A stretch of 64,000 nt of DNA, from assembly GCA_020466095.1 (NCBI GenBank), contig CM035807.1, positions 18,945,985-19,009,984 on the forward strand, in the 5' to 3' direction. Each line of letters begins with the position of its first letter. Positions within the stretch are counted from its first letter, which is position 1. Made by a program: the position numbers and the translations under genes. This document shows, in pieces, positions 36,987 through 48,552 of the stretch. Below the pieces are notes generated by a model. That model had not been told where the DNA came from and did no database searches. It saw nothing but the letters and a program-made list of their open reading frames with translations. This stretch comes from Chlorops oryzae (Eukaryota; Arthropoda; Insecta; Diptera; Chloropidae).

Positions 36987-37067
36987 CACTTTCGGCAACG
37001 GCGAGAGCGGCATATTAAATGGAAGATTTAAGTAATCATCGAAAATGTTGTAATTATCGAGCGTCAT
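36987..37067 (-). CDS. kay: kayak alternative first exon, short MTLD isoform
   Basis: A first coding exon of 27 codons, from ATG 37067 (GCAAAAATGACG, good fly context) to donor GTG|GTAAGT at 36986, phase 0. It encodes MTLDNYNIFDDYLNLPFNMP followed by LSPLPKV, and joins directly to [11 protein letters not shown] of the common exon. MTLDxYNIF...NMPLSPLPKV is the known N-terminus of the main Drosophila Kayak isoform. It is acidic/aromatic and Pro-rich, probably an activation or docking segment. The frame stays open for about 36 codons upstream of the ATG with no AUG, which allows but does not show a non-AUG extension. Predicted protein about 559 residues. Confidence 0.92.
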
Positions 37068-37821
37068 TTTTGCGTTTTTCTTCGGAAAATCCGATTCTAT
37101 TTCCGCGTATTTGAATTTTAAACAAATTTCAGTCCACGACACTCTCGGCCAGAGAGGGAAGTGAAATCAAAACAATAAAAAAAATTGTTTTTTTTTTTTT
37201 TTTTGGTTGATGAGTCAAATGCAAATTCACTTGAAAAACGTTTCTGTTTTGTTTAATTTGTTTTTTATTTCCCTTTTTTTTTTTGTTCCAACTAAATTGT
37301 TTTATTTACTTTTATTTACTTTTTCTACTGTTTGAAGTGTCTTTCTTTCAGCGTCGTCGCGTCAATTCATCAGAACGGTCTTCTAAAAATGCTCTAGTTC
37401 TGCACTTTTGTTTATACTTTTTTATTGTTTATTTTTTTATTTATTTTTATTTTTTTTTATTTATTTTTGTTTTCTATTTTTTGATCAATCTTTCGGCATG
37501 TGTTTTCTAGTTCTTGTATTTAAAAAAAAATATCGCACGAGTCCGTTTGAAATGCAAAAATATTGCACACTTCATCGAATGAATTAAAAAAAAATATATA
37601 TATCAAGCGATTTTTTTTTTTTCTCCGCCGACTCTTCTTTGCTCTTTACTGCGTTCTGTCTTTTTTAGTACTGAAATTCAAATTGCATTTTTTCAAAAAA
37701 TTTCTTTCGCTCAAAATAATCTCATAAAATTTAATAATAAAAAAAAAAAACAATTTTCAATTGAAATTCACAGTCGCGCTTTTTACTTGCGATTTCTTCT
37801 TTCGGCGCTGCCAATCAGACT
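37068..37821 (-). other. Presumed 5' leader of the MTLD kayak isoform
   Basis: Sequence between the candidate start site at 37821 and ATG 37067. T-rich on the plus strand, no intron called. Contains a consensus AP-1 site at 37211-37217. Confidence 0.4.
37211..37217. promoter_or_regulatory. AP-1 site TGAGTCA in MTLD isoform leader
   Basis: A perfect TGAGTCA heptamer 144 nt upstream of the MTLD start codon. Fos/Jun dimers bind this heptamer, so feedback of Kayak on its own promoter is possible. A single heptamer is expected several times in 64 kb by chance. Confidence 0.3.
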
Positions 37822-37854
37822 AAATGCGTCATCAAAACAAAATTCGCTTTTATA
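37821..37854 (-). promoter_or_regulatory. Candidate core promoter of MTLD isoform: TATA box plus initiator-like
   Basis: On the minus strand TATAAAAG (37854-37847) is followed 33 nt later by TTAGTC with A at 37821, one mismatch from the initiator TCAKTY. Spacing is right for RNA polymerase II. The downstream leader would be about 750 nt. Confidence 0.45.
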
Positions 37855-38263
37855 TGAAAACAACTGCTCGAACCGAACTGAGTGGAAGATATTCTACTCA
37901 AGCGCAATATAGTAAGTTAAAATACTCAAAGACTTTGTGCACTCAAACTTAAAGATAAAGGAGAAATAACATAGAGACTTTTTTTTATCTTTTTCTCTCG
38001 CTCTTTTCATTGTGTCGGAATATTGGTATTTCCTTTTGGCGTTTTTTGCTTTTTTTTCTTTTTCTTGCACTTGCAATAGACGTCATCGTTTTTTACGTGT
38101 TTATTTTTTCTTTACATATTAATTTTTTTTTTTGTTCATATCCATTTGTTTTTTTAGATGCTCATTAAGTGGGGAAAACTCCCAAATGGAGAAAAAATTA
38201 TTCATCCGATTATAAAAAAAAAAAACGGATTTTTTTAAATCATTCGTTATGTTGAGAAACTTT

Positions 38264-38271
38264 TGACGTCA
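38264..38271. promoter_or_regulatory. CRE/AP-1-type site TGACGTCA upstream of MTLD promoter
   Basis: A perfect TGACGTCA about 410-450 bp upstream of the candidate TATA box at 37848-37854. Proximal enough to act on this promoter; not tested. Confidence 0.3.
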
Positions 38272-38335
38272 TTAATTCGTTACGAAACGAATCGAACTAA
38301 GTGAATTTTTGTTAGTTTCTTAGTAGTTCATTAGT

Positions 38336-38469
38336 AGCGAGAGCCCCTGGGTTCAACTCCCAACTCTCTTCTTTGTTTACCATTTTTTGTGGTATCACAA
38401 AGGGCCCATGTGCGGCCTAAGAGTGTCAACCTTAATAATGGCACACACATTAACCTCATCTACCCTACA
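38336..38469 (+). mobile_element. tRNA-derived SINE (family 1), 5'-truncated copy
   Basis: Starts inside the tRNA-like head at GCGAGAGCCCCTGGGTTCAA (B box retained). It continues with TTTTTTGTGGTATCACAAAG and ends near CACATTAACCTCATCTACCC, matching the tails of other copies. Confidence 0.7.
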
Positions 38470-38606
38470 TTATTAGCGTTCCCGGTTAAATGAAGCACAA
38501 GGGAAAGTTCTGAGCCCTTAATCAATGTGCGAATTTATTGCATTTCCCGCCAAATCAATTGATTTTCTCGGAACTTTTGATTGCCCGCTTCAACGGGCTC
38601 TACTTT

Positions 38607-38742
38607 ATGGGCAGTGAGGGTGGTAGAAGGGGGTCAAATCATATTTTAAATTGTATAAGGGTCTTTTTATTTAGGGCGACATTCCGTCCATTGTGCCCAC
38701 ATTGCTCCCCGGGCGCCGAAATATCTCGCTACTGGTTACGGG
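38607..38742 (-). mobile_element. hAT-like MITE (GGCGCCGAAATATCTCGCT family), partial copy
   Basis: Matches the reverse strand of 44426-44577 through CAGTGAGGG, GGTCTTTTTATTTAGGGCG and GGGCGCCGAAATATCTCGCT. Termini are incomplete. Confidence 0.6.
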
Positions 38743-39473
38743 TGTACTATTGAGTGTGAATTTTAGAATGAACAAAAAAAAAAAATGTAAAAAAAGCACT
38801 CTCACGATCGCAAGCAAACTCGTTTTTCATATTTCCTTAAAAGGAAAAATAATTTATTTTTCAATGAATTTAAGCAGAATAAAAAACGATTTTTTTTTTC
38901 AAAACATGTCTTAGTCTGAATTTAATCTTATCTATACAAAAAGATATTTAGATGGCATCACTATCGAACGTAATTGCTAAAAATAAAAACTTAACGTCGT
39001 AGACATTCAATGATTTTCCTCATTGACGGCTGCGAGAATGAGTGGATTTGTTGTTGTTGTTGTTTTTGTCTTTTCTTCATAACAACCATTTGAAGTATGA
39101 AACTTTTCAATTTACTCTTGATCTTGACCTATTTTCGTGACAATTAAGGGCCCGCCCAGTCGATGTATGTACATATTTTTCTATGGATTTAAGAAATTTG
39201 GCATTGAATGAACCTTTTTTGGCTGATAAGTTTTTGGCATTCTTATGAAACGATTGGAGATTTTTTGCCACGCAAACTTGAAATACTGGAATTGTTATAT
39301 TTTTCAATTATTTTAAAAAAAGTGTCTGAGTATTTTATGACAAACAAAACTTCTCGAATTAAAGCTGATTTTGGTATAAATGAATACAAACCTTAATACT
39401 TATAAGAGAACAAAAATGAATGAAAAATCATGTACGATTACGATTTTAAGTCCATCTATAGTAGATTTGCAGT
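38743..39473. other. Intron sequence, no gene
   Basis: AT-rich; short GTT run near 39050. Nothing supported. Confidence 0.45.
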
Positions 39474-39780
39474 AGGGATGGGTTTAAAATAACGATACTT
39501 AGAAATATCGATACGAAATTTTTAAGTGATATTTTTTATTTCGATATATCGGAAGTCGATACGAAAAATCTAATATCGAAGAACGATTTTTTGGATCATC
39601 GCCTGTGTGTTTCGGCGAAAGAGCCGCTTTGTTTGAAGTTCAAAAAATGTATTTCGTTCAACAAATGAAGTCAGGATAAAAATGGTCGATATATCGATAT
39701 GTTTCTTCGATAACTAAATATCGATAATGTTTCACTCGATATTATCGAAGTCGATACATTTGCCAATATCGCCCAACCCT
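39474..39780. mobile_element. Inverted-repeat MITE rich in ATCGATA, AGGG(A/T)TGGG ends
   Basis: The left end AGGGATGGG and the reversed right end AGGGTTGGGCGATATTGGC are flanked by GATTTGCAGT and GATTTCCAGT (9 of 10 identical, likely the target duplication). The interior is dense in TATCGATA/CGATAT. hAT-like by its ends; non-coding. Confidence 0.55.
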
Positions 39781-39790
39781 GATTTCCAGT

Positions 39791-41220
39791 CAGCCCTCTA
39801 TATACTGACCGCTTCGATATCCCTGACATCTCAATTTCTGGCCCAACTTCCCCCAACTGTCCCCAACGTATTTTATTCCGGTTTCGATAATTATCAGATT
39901 ATATAATTATCGGATGGAAAATTTTGAGCATGTTTAAGGATAAATTTATGTCTTATACCACAACGAGGTGTCTTTGCGAGATCCCGAAAGAAACTAAATG
40001 AGGTCTCTCTTAATTTACGCGCCTTACGAATTTTATACGACGATTGTACATAGATATTTTTGGACCATCAAGTAACAAGGTTGAATAACATGCACATCGA
40101 GACGTGGGGTGCGAGAAAAATATTTTATGCATACAAATATATACTTGGCAGTTTTTTTTTTTTTTTTTTACTTACAACTGAATGGGAAATTCATTGAGAA
40201 ACTTACCTGAAATAGAAGAAAAAAATTAATATTAATTTCACGTTAATAATAAATACAAGTTTTAATCTAATAAATAGTCCTCGATTCGTTTGATTCACAT
40301 TTCGCATCGTCAACTTTGTTCTTAGTGAAGGCATCATAAGCCACAAATGAACAATCATTGTTTTTCACAGTGGTTTTTCTTTCTTCATAGATAATGAACA
40401 ACATATCCTACTGATCTTCTTTTTTACCTAAACTGCTCGATGAAGCAATAAACTGTATGAACGCCAAACCTTTTTTTTGCCGGACTAAATTTAACGAAAT
40501 TTATTTTTATACCCACAACTGTTGATAAAGATCTTTTCAACCTCTTTCTTGGTTTGCCAACTAAAGTTTTTATTTTTATCTAGGAACTTCAGAAGATAGT
40601 CTTCTAGGAAAGTAACATGAACCGGCTTGCTCTTATCTATCGATAAAAGAAATCGTTTTTGTTTTCCAAAACATTGCCATTGTCGCAACATAAAGAAGCT
40701 AAATTGCGTCAAAACATTATGATGGCGAGAATGTTGCCAAAGAAACCGGATGTTCGAATTATTATTTCCAATAATAGTCTGTAATCGAAAATGTTTTCTT
40801 TTATTGTCCCTTTAAGTCAAGAGGGGTAGGTAACGATAAAAATTAGGCAAAAATATTAACTGATAATTGAACTAATTTTTTTTTTTGTTGGGCGAAACTT
40901 TCGAAAATCTTCGAGATAAGAGAAAAGCAACTCATGTCTACGTTCCTTCAGCCATAAAATCCAATCTTATCGCATTTGTTAAATGAAATTACGTCAATTA
41001 CGAATTTTCTTATTCGTTATTTTCCGAAAATGATTAATGGAATTTCGTCGTAAAATGGGCGGCAGGATTAATGGTAAAATATTCCAGAAAAAGACTACAA
41101 AATTGCTCATTTATAGAATGAGAGTTAAGAACACTTCATTGCGTCTATGAGTTTCGATGTAAATTAAAAATAGAAAAAAAACATACTGTCGCCTCAATAT
41201 AGACGATTCGATAACAATGG
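39791..41220. other. Intron sequence, no gene
   Basis: AT-rich. No coding frame or element boundary seen. Confidence 0.4.
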
Positions 41221-41221
41221 A

Positions 41222-41870
41222 ACATTATTGAGAGCATTGAGTATTTCCGTCGTTGCATTAGAAAATTTTATTGCTCCTTATCTTAATGGAAATTGCGAAG
41301 AAAATTATTAGTTGTATAGTGTGAATAAAATGCTGTGCTCTGAGGTGTAAGTCTTAGGGATGCAAACTTGAATAATACACGCTATCGATAATTGGTGAAA
41401 ATTCCTCAGATTGAGGCTTTACACAGTCATTATTGACGTCATCTCATTTTTGCGAGAGTGCGAATTTAATTGACGAATTGTCGGCTCGAATCGATAATCG
41501 CAATTTAATCTCGCTGCTTCGGCTGAAAAAATATTTAACCGAATATTGCATTTATGATAAAAGTCGATAGATTTTATTGCTCATCTTTAAGTGCCGTAGA
41601 GCGATATGGGCAAGAGGCTTACGAATGTTTGAACGTGAATTAATTGAGAGCATTGATATTTCCGTCGTGCAAATTGGAAAATATTATTGCTCCTTATCTT
41701 AATTGGAAAATATTTCCACGCAAGAAAGAATTATTACGGCATGCTATACAGTAGTGAATAAAATGCCTGTAAATTCTCACTTGAGGCGACTAAGTCGATT
41801 AGGGATGCAAAATTGACTTCTTTGATAGTGTAGAATACAACCGACTGATTTTGATAAATTGGTGTAAAAT
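41222..41870 (+). repeat. Local direct duplication, about 170-bp units 416 bp apart
   Basis: Segments starting at 41228 and 41644 share, in order, TTGAGAGCATTGA, TATTTCCGTCGT, ATTGCTCCTTATCTTAA, GAATAAAATGC, TTAGGGATGCAAA and GATAATTGGTG/GATAAATTGGTG. The copies have drifted by small indels, so the duplication is not recent. Non-coding; both copies keep the block order. Confidence 0.7.
41434..41441. promoter_or_regulatory. CRE/AP-1-type site TGACGTCA
   Basis: Perfect TGACGTCA in kayak intron between the two units of the 41.2-41.9 kb duplication; about 3.6 kb upstream of the MTLD promoter. Confidence 0.25.
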
Positions 41871-44425
41871 TTTTCATCGCATTGGCTCTTCGGTCTTACA
41901 CCAAGTCAATTCAGCTCTGCCGTCAGTTGGTCGGCTTTGGCTTCGGCGAGGAATCACTGCGGATAGAATTTAGAGAAAAATTGAGCATTTTTTGGTTGCA
42001 CATCCTCGATAGATCGGTTTGTGCTCTCTTTTGTACGTGGTACATGGATGTAACTCTAAAAAAAAAAAAAAATACAATCAATAATTGAATAATTGACTTG
42101 TGTAAAAGGCCTCATTGAAAGGGGTTTTGAGATGTTTTAGTTCCGTTGGTTAGCTTCATACATCTCGGATTTCAAGGCACTAGACTGAACCCTATGACGA
42201 GCAAAATCATACGCATGCCTATTGGCTTTTGTTGAACTTTTTGTTGATGGAAGATTAACAAAAAATTATGAAAATTGTAAAGACTATTAGGAAACAGTTA
42301 AAGGAATGGTACAAGGACCCTGGGATCTGTTCAGAACTTCATACATGCACATACATATGTTCAATTCATGACTATTCCCTCTGTTTTCTCTGACTACTTA
42401 CAACGATCACGAAAAAAAAAAAAAAAAATCTCGAGGCTTTGATTTCAATAACATTTAAATTTTAATACCTTTGACAGCTTCACCATAGTTTCAATGGCTT
42501 GAAATTCATTCAGAACCCTTTAATATGAGTCGATAATTTACCACAGTAAGACTTTTATAACTGGAACCATCTTCCAAAGAATTCGTTCGACTTCTGAAGA
42601 CCAAGTGTAAGCAAATTGATTCTAAAGGACCCTTTAAACGCTCTTCCCGCACGATTTAGTTCGAGTTATTGAAGTGTGACTGTACAGGTGCATCGGATTC
42701 TTGCCGGCCATAAAAAAAAAAATTCAACCACCACTCTGCCAGCTGAAAAACACAACTCCAAAGTCCAACCATTCAGATCAATACATACATAATGCACCAA
42801 CTTAAAATTCCAGAAGATGCCAAGCACAGCACAATTGCCATACCACTGATCCACATTCCAATAAATAGAAGCACATATCAAAGCAAAAAAGGAAGAAAAA
42901 ACCACAACCTGAAGCTTACAAAAACCCATTCGCATCAATGAATGAACGGATGAGTGAGTGAATGAAGCTAGAAGCAAAGCGGCTCGCTAGGTAATTCGAC
43001 GAATTTTACCGATGACTCATACATTTTACCAAGAATTTCGCATCGAAAGCGGCTAAAAACATACGCAAACATGTCAACAAAGCTTTACACAAGTGGTTGG
43101 GGCACACTTTGTTCGAGCCAGTTTCGGAGACACTGACACCCACGGAATTGTGCTGCGAGAGCAACTCGAATTTTCCCCACTCAATATGCATGCTCGAAAG
43201 TTGTAAACGTCGAAACGACTCGAAGGCGCCAAAAAGTTTTCCACTCAAACGCTGGCCTGTAGTCTGTAGTAGGGAGGGATTGAGAGGAATGTGTTGAAGG
43301 GTCGAGAGAGGGGGTATTTCGAAACGATGGCTTTTCTGTCTTTTTTTTTATCGTACATATACTCAAATGGGGAAAGCCCATTCTACCGGCTACCATTCTG
43401 CTCAAACGATGATAATGAGTGAATCCGAGGGACGACCTTTAAAAGACATGGCGAGACGAGAAATCACGTAACAACTTGACACTCAAGCGACGTTAATTCA
43501 CGCAAAAATTGTTTGGCAAAATGGAGCGAATATCTCAATGTATGGTAAGTCCCTGAGATGTGCACTGTGTGTAGGATCAGGGATTCTTTTATTTTTTTCT
43601 TCTCTTTGGTTTTTATTTATTTATTTTTTGTTTATTCCGTTTTATTTCCCTTTCACGATGGCACCACACCTTTCAGTACTGCAGCAACGCACTCGAGCCA
43701 TCTTCCTGCAAGACGACTGACTTGATGTGGCGATATCAATGTCCGTGCGTCGCGTCGCGTCGCGTCGCGTCGTTGGTAGGTCTGCGCGTAAAGGGAAGCA
43801 CTCTTCTCCAGGGGCCATAAAATATAGAAAGCCATTAAGTGTTTGTGGAATTTTTCTCGGAATGCATTTTGCTGTTATCTTCTTTGGAATTGCGTAAAAC
43901 TTGTGTAATGGAGTGTGGAAAGTGGGCACACGTATTTAACATTCATTCGTCAGGCCGAACGGAGCCAAAAATTTATTTCATTTAAGTTCCAAGAATATTG
44001 TTGAAATCATTAATTTCTGCTTTGTTTTTTTTTTTTTTTTTCTGTTTGCAATGCAAATTTTTATCAATTAATTTTTAAATAATCCATGAAATTGTTAATT
44101 GATGTGTTTTTTTTTTTTTTTTTTTGTTTTTCCGGAGCATATCAATTTTAATTTTCGATTTTTTTTTTAATCAACGTCAAAGGAAGTCGAAAAATTTTTA
44201 TTGTGTTTTTTTTTTTAACCCCTTCAGATCTGGCGTCCATAATTGAGGAGATAAAATATTGTTTGAACTTCTCTAGAGAATTTGCATTTAGGGGCATTTA
44301 CACTTTTGATGATTGTCAAATAATTGTCAACGTTTGTCATCAAAATCGATTTTTGAATCAAAATAATGCCGTATTCAGATTTTTGACAATTTTGTCAAAA
44401 TTGTTTTGAAAATAATCGTCAACAC
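41871..44425. other. Intron sequence, no gene
   Basis: AT-rich, with a TGACTCA AP-1 heptamer at 43013-43019 and a (GCGTC)5 microsatellite at about 43747-43773. No coding frame. Confidence 0.4.
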
Positions 44426-44577
44426 CAGTGGCGCAGCGAGATATTTCGGCGCCCAGGGAATAATGGGTGTACAATGGAGCAAATTCCGTCTTCCGCCCTA
44501 AATAAAAAGACCTTTGAAAAAATTCAAATATGATTTGGCGCCCGGCTGACCCCTTTTCCGCCCTCACTGCGCTACTG
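44426..44577 (+). mobile_element. hAT-like MITE (GGCGCCGAAATATCTCGCT family)
   Basis: Left end CAGTGGCGCAGCGAGATAT; reversed right end CAGTAGCGCAGTGAGGGCG, a clear TIR over 152 bp. CAGNGGCG termini are usual for hAT elements. No convincing 8-bp duplication remains. A partial relative is at 38607-38742. Confidence 0.65.
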
Positions 44578-45239
44578 ATCAAAAACAACAACAATTAACA
44601 AACAAAGAAAAAAGATTTAGATGCCAAAGATTTTTACGTTGACACTTGCTTGCCAATGTTTTGAAATAGATTTTGACAAAATTGTCAGGTCTGAAAGGGT
44701 TAAACTAAGGTTGCTTATCGCTGCGAATGTATCGAAAGGGGCTGTGAGTTTCTTATCGAAAATATTTTAAATGCCGATCAAGTTGAATTTTCGTAATGAA
44801 GGGGTTAATGTTAACTAATTAACCCTTTATTTACCAATCTATACTATGGGTGTAATATCCCATCGGGCTTTATTATCGTATTGATAACTCTCAATTGAAA
44901 TTTTTTTTTTGATGAGTAGTTTTACTTAATTCGTTCAAAAACCATTTGAGAATTATAAGAGCACCAACGAAACTTCTTTAATAAGAATCAAAATATATGA
45001 AAAAGGGAAGTTTCATTATTTTGTATTTGAATTACCTTGGTTTTTTAAGCTTTTTGTTTTGTGGTTATGGAAGTGTTGAAATAACTTCCTTTGCTTATAA
45101 CTTCTTTCTTCCTTATTGGTTGTAAAAGGGTTAATGTTTGAAGTTCAAAAAAAAATAGAAACTCCACCTCTAGTCTAGATATCGGCATCTCTGATTTTTC
45201 AAATATAAATATCGTTATAAGAACTTAATCCATGAAATT

Positions 45240-45904
45240 CCCTGTAGAAGATTGGGGTAAATTGGGGCTCTAGCGAGTAGTCCTCGAGTATAGGAAAAAG
45301 AACCAGTGCACGAGTATAACATAGATACCGAGAGTAGAGACTAACTAGTGGCACGGTAAACGAGATGCGTACAGTTCAATTTTGCTTCAACGTTAATGTA
45401 ACAGCGTAGCAAACTTTAAGCCAGATAACTCGATAGTGTGATGGGAGAGTGTTGGCTTAGAAATCTGAAGGGCGCGAGTTCGATCCCCGTCGTAGGCGAA
45501 AAAAATGTGGAAGAATTTACTATTTATATTTACTATAATTCAAAAATACAAAAAATTGAAAATAAAATACACACGGCTTGTCTGACTTCGCCGTTGGTGC
45601 ATTGACGTCTCAGAACTTGGTCAAATATTTCTATAAATTTTTTTATTTTTTATTTCCATTTTATTCTTCTTAATATTTAATTTTGAATAACTAATCCAAA
45701 AAAAAAAAAAAAAAATTCGCTTTGGCGAGAATCGAACCCCGGTCTTCCGGGGCGTGCGGCGAATGCTCTAGAGATTTTTCAATGACAGCACAATGTTAAA
45801 ATCGTCAGTTGAATGCATTGTGGGGGAAATTAATGGCGAGTAGTACTGGGGAATTTACGAGTACTCTTAGACCATACCCTGGAGTACTCCAATCTTCTAC
45901 AGGG
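45240..45904. mobile_element. Inverted-repeat element enclosing two opposed tRNA-like modules
   Basis: Perfect 16-bp inverted termini CCCTGTAGAAGATTGG (45240) and CCAATCTTCTACAGGG (to 45904) bound 665 bp. Inside, on plus, TAGTGTGATGGGAGAG (A-box-like) and CGAGTTCGATCCCCG (B box) lie at 45434-45495. On minus, GGGGTTCGATTCTCGCC (B box) lies at about 45745-45725. Each module is followed by GGCGAAAA or GCGAATTTT and an A/T run. Neither folds as a tRNA. No protein is encoded and I see no target duplication. Confidence 0.6.
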
Positions 45905-48543
45905 TGGAAGAACGATACATTGCCGAGCTCTTAAAGCTCATCACTTTTCAAAAAAAAAAAAAAAACTGCAAAAAATTTGTCTGAAATGCAGACGACTGGA
46001 CTCGAAAAAATAGGAATTAAATTTTTTTATATCACCAAAAAAACACCAGGCAACAAAAGGAAACCCCGAAAATCTGTCAACTGAAAATAAAAAATAAAAT
46101 AACGTAATAAAATTTAGCTCAGCGGAAAACAGCTAAAAATTTCACGATTGCCTCTTGAAATGTCTGCTTGATCGGCTTTTATGCCTGATTTCCAATAATG
46201 CGGGAATTTCTGCCATCATTAACCCCATAAAAAATATATAGAACCAATTACAATCAAAAGCGCCGTTGAATGAAACTGTTTCCATATGCTTCAATGTGTT
46301 GAATAATGTTTGCAGGAATTGATGCGCAAGAATTCCTGCACTATTGGAAACCAGGCATTAGGCGCAAACTGAGACAAACGCTCTACGAACGCGTGTGATG
46401 TCGATATGTTCATATTCAAGTTGACCCTCGTATTACACAAAAAAAAAAAAGAGTTTGACCTTTTTAAAAAGTGCTCCGAAAGACATTCGAATTACGAACT
46501 TTATGAACCTCGTACATTGACTTTTAGAGCCGGCGACGTCGTTCATCATCATTTCATTCCGAGTCATATTTTCTGCGATTAATTTTCATGTTTTTGCATT
46601 ATTTGATAAAAATGAAAAAAAAAAAAATTAAAAAAAAAAACAAAGAGATAAAGCAAATTAAATTTAATAAAACTGCAGACGTAAACGAACAATAAATTTG
46701 ATTCCATTTCGCTTGAATGTCACACTCCCCGCCGGCCTGTCGAGCTGCCCGTCATCGCAATAAATCGAGGTGTGGTGGTGTGGTGCTGTGGGCCAGCCAG
46801 TGGGAACGCGCTGAGTGGGTGTAATTTTCGCTTAATTGAGGAGAACGGAATTAAAAATAAAACCTATTGCACTTTGCAACTGTATTTTTATTGGCATTAT
46901 TAATATGTACCTATGTACATATATTGTTCCTCTTTGCCAATTTTGTTTTTGTTCCAGTATTCGTTTTTAATCAAGGCGGCCGGCAGTCGTGACTCGAAGC
47001 AGGTCGCAACATTCAGTGCAAGACACTCGATATCTCATTCGAATGCATTGAATGGAATGAAATATATTTTCGTAGGAAAGTCTCCTTAGCCTTAGCTTAA
47101 CCCTTGAACCGTACTCAGATTGAAGAACGACAATTTTAAGACATCTCCTGGCACTCTGAATAGAATAATTCTCCATTGAAAGGTTACTGTCCTAGCAAGC
47201 CGTTCTATCTCCTGCAGAGATCAGTTCAAAGTCCTTTGGAATTAATTCCAAAATTATTGCAGCCCTTTTTATTGCCTTTTGATGGGATTTTCAACACAAT
47301 AAGGCATGAACAATGAAGAAGGAGAACCAAAACGATCCATTAAAGACGTTTAGGCCATTAAAGGATTTTCTGAAATATTTTTTCCTTAATTCCACTAAAA
47401 TAAAAATCATAAATGGGGAATTCTTATGTTCTCCAATGGTCAATTAAATTCGAATAAATTGAAAGGCTTCAATAAATTTTTAATTTCATTTTTATTAATG
47501 TTTTTATTCTAAACTTGAGTGAAGAAGCTCTTGCCAAGCTGAGGCGAAATAATAATTTTATTACACTTCTTCTTCGTTTTTTATACAGTGGGTATCATAT
47601 TATACAGTGGGTATCATATTGACCGCTTTATTGACTTGAAAGTTCTTAACAGCGGATGTCTGAAGCTTAATGGGCTTCAGATTATATAAAGTGATAATAA
47701 AAAGGACTAATTTTCAGTAAATACATTTAATTCAATCGATTTTATCGATTTTCTATCGATAAAACTGCAATAAACTCGGAATTTTTCGCTTTGGCGTCAT
47801 GCTAATTTTTAAATTGAAGCCTTTTTATTACTGAAAACTAGGCTGACCAGATGATCACGATGGAAACTTGGATATACTGCAAGCATATTTAACATTGCTT
47901 TAAAACAGTGCTGTCCAACACGACCACTTGCACAATTTTTATGATTTTTCATAAGTGTATGCCTGCTTGAGCGAGTCATATGCACTGAAAAAAATAGTTG
48001 AAGCGTAAAATAGCATTAAACTATGAAATCTATTATTGTGATATTTAACGTTTCTTTTTCCTTATGTTACTCGGTCGCCTATCGAGCATTGAGTTTGAAA
48101 AAATATATTTTCCGAAAAAATATGTTCTCTGCATAGTCATTCATTTTTACCGTGTACGCAAAAAACAGAGCAGTAAAAATCATGCATATTTCACCTTCCA
48201 ATCGTAAAGCAATGCTTCCAAGAATGATATTAGGGATCCATAAATTCTCTTAAAACATTAGTAGACACCTCTGGGTGCCAGTTTAGGTCAATTTCCCTTA
48301 AATAAACGAGAATTTCTGGTCTTCAGCGGAGGCTTCGGGGAGAAAAATCTATAGCAAGACCAAGATTTTGTTTTGAGAATATTTCGAAATCAAATTTAAA
48401 GGAATTTTGGTCATATTTTGACACACTCAGAGGATATATACCCTTAAAAAATTTGGCAACAGTGATAGAATTCCTTATCAATGAAAGACAGTGAAGTCGG
48501 AGATATTTATTTCTTGTGACATTTTTAACAGGCAATATAACCA
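45905..48543. other. Intron sequence, no gene, with small repeats
   Basis: Contains the 46182-46357 element and a tandem duplication of a 19-bp unit (TATACAGTGGGTATCATAT) at about 47583-47620. Otherwise AT-rich with no frame of interest. Confidence 0.4.
46182..46357. mobile_element. Inverted-repeat MITE, TGCCTG ends, TTA flanks (PIF/Harbinger-like)
   Basis: Left end TGCCTGATTTCCAATAATGC; reversed right end TGCCTGGTTTCCAATAGTGC, followed by AGGAATT on both. The trinucleotide TTA lies directly outside each end. TWA duplications are typical of PIF/Harbinger; class inferred from that only. Confidence 0.6.
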
Positions 48544-48552
48544 GTTTTAACC

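Noticed and set aside
45425..45502. Possible tRNA gene on plus strand
   Set aside because: A and B boxes are present, but no acceptor stem or anticodon arm pairs; part of an inverted-repeat element.
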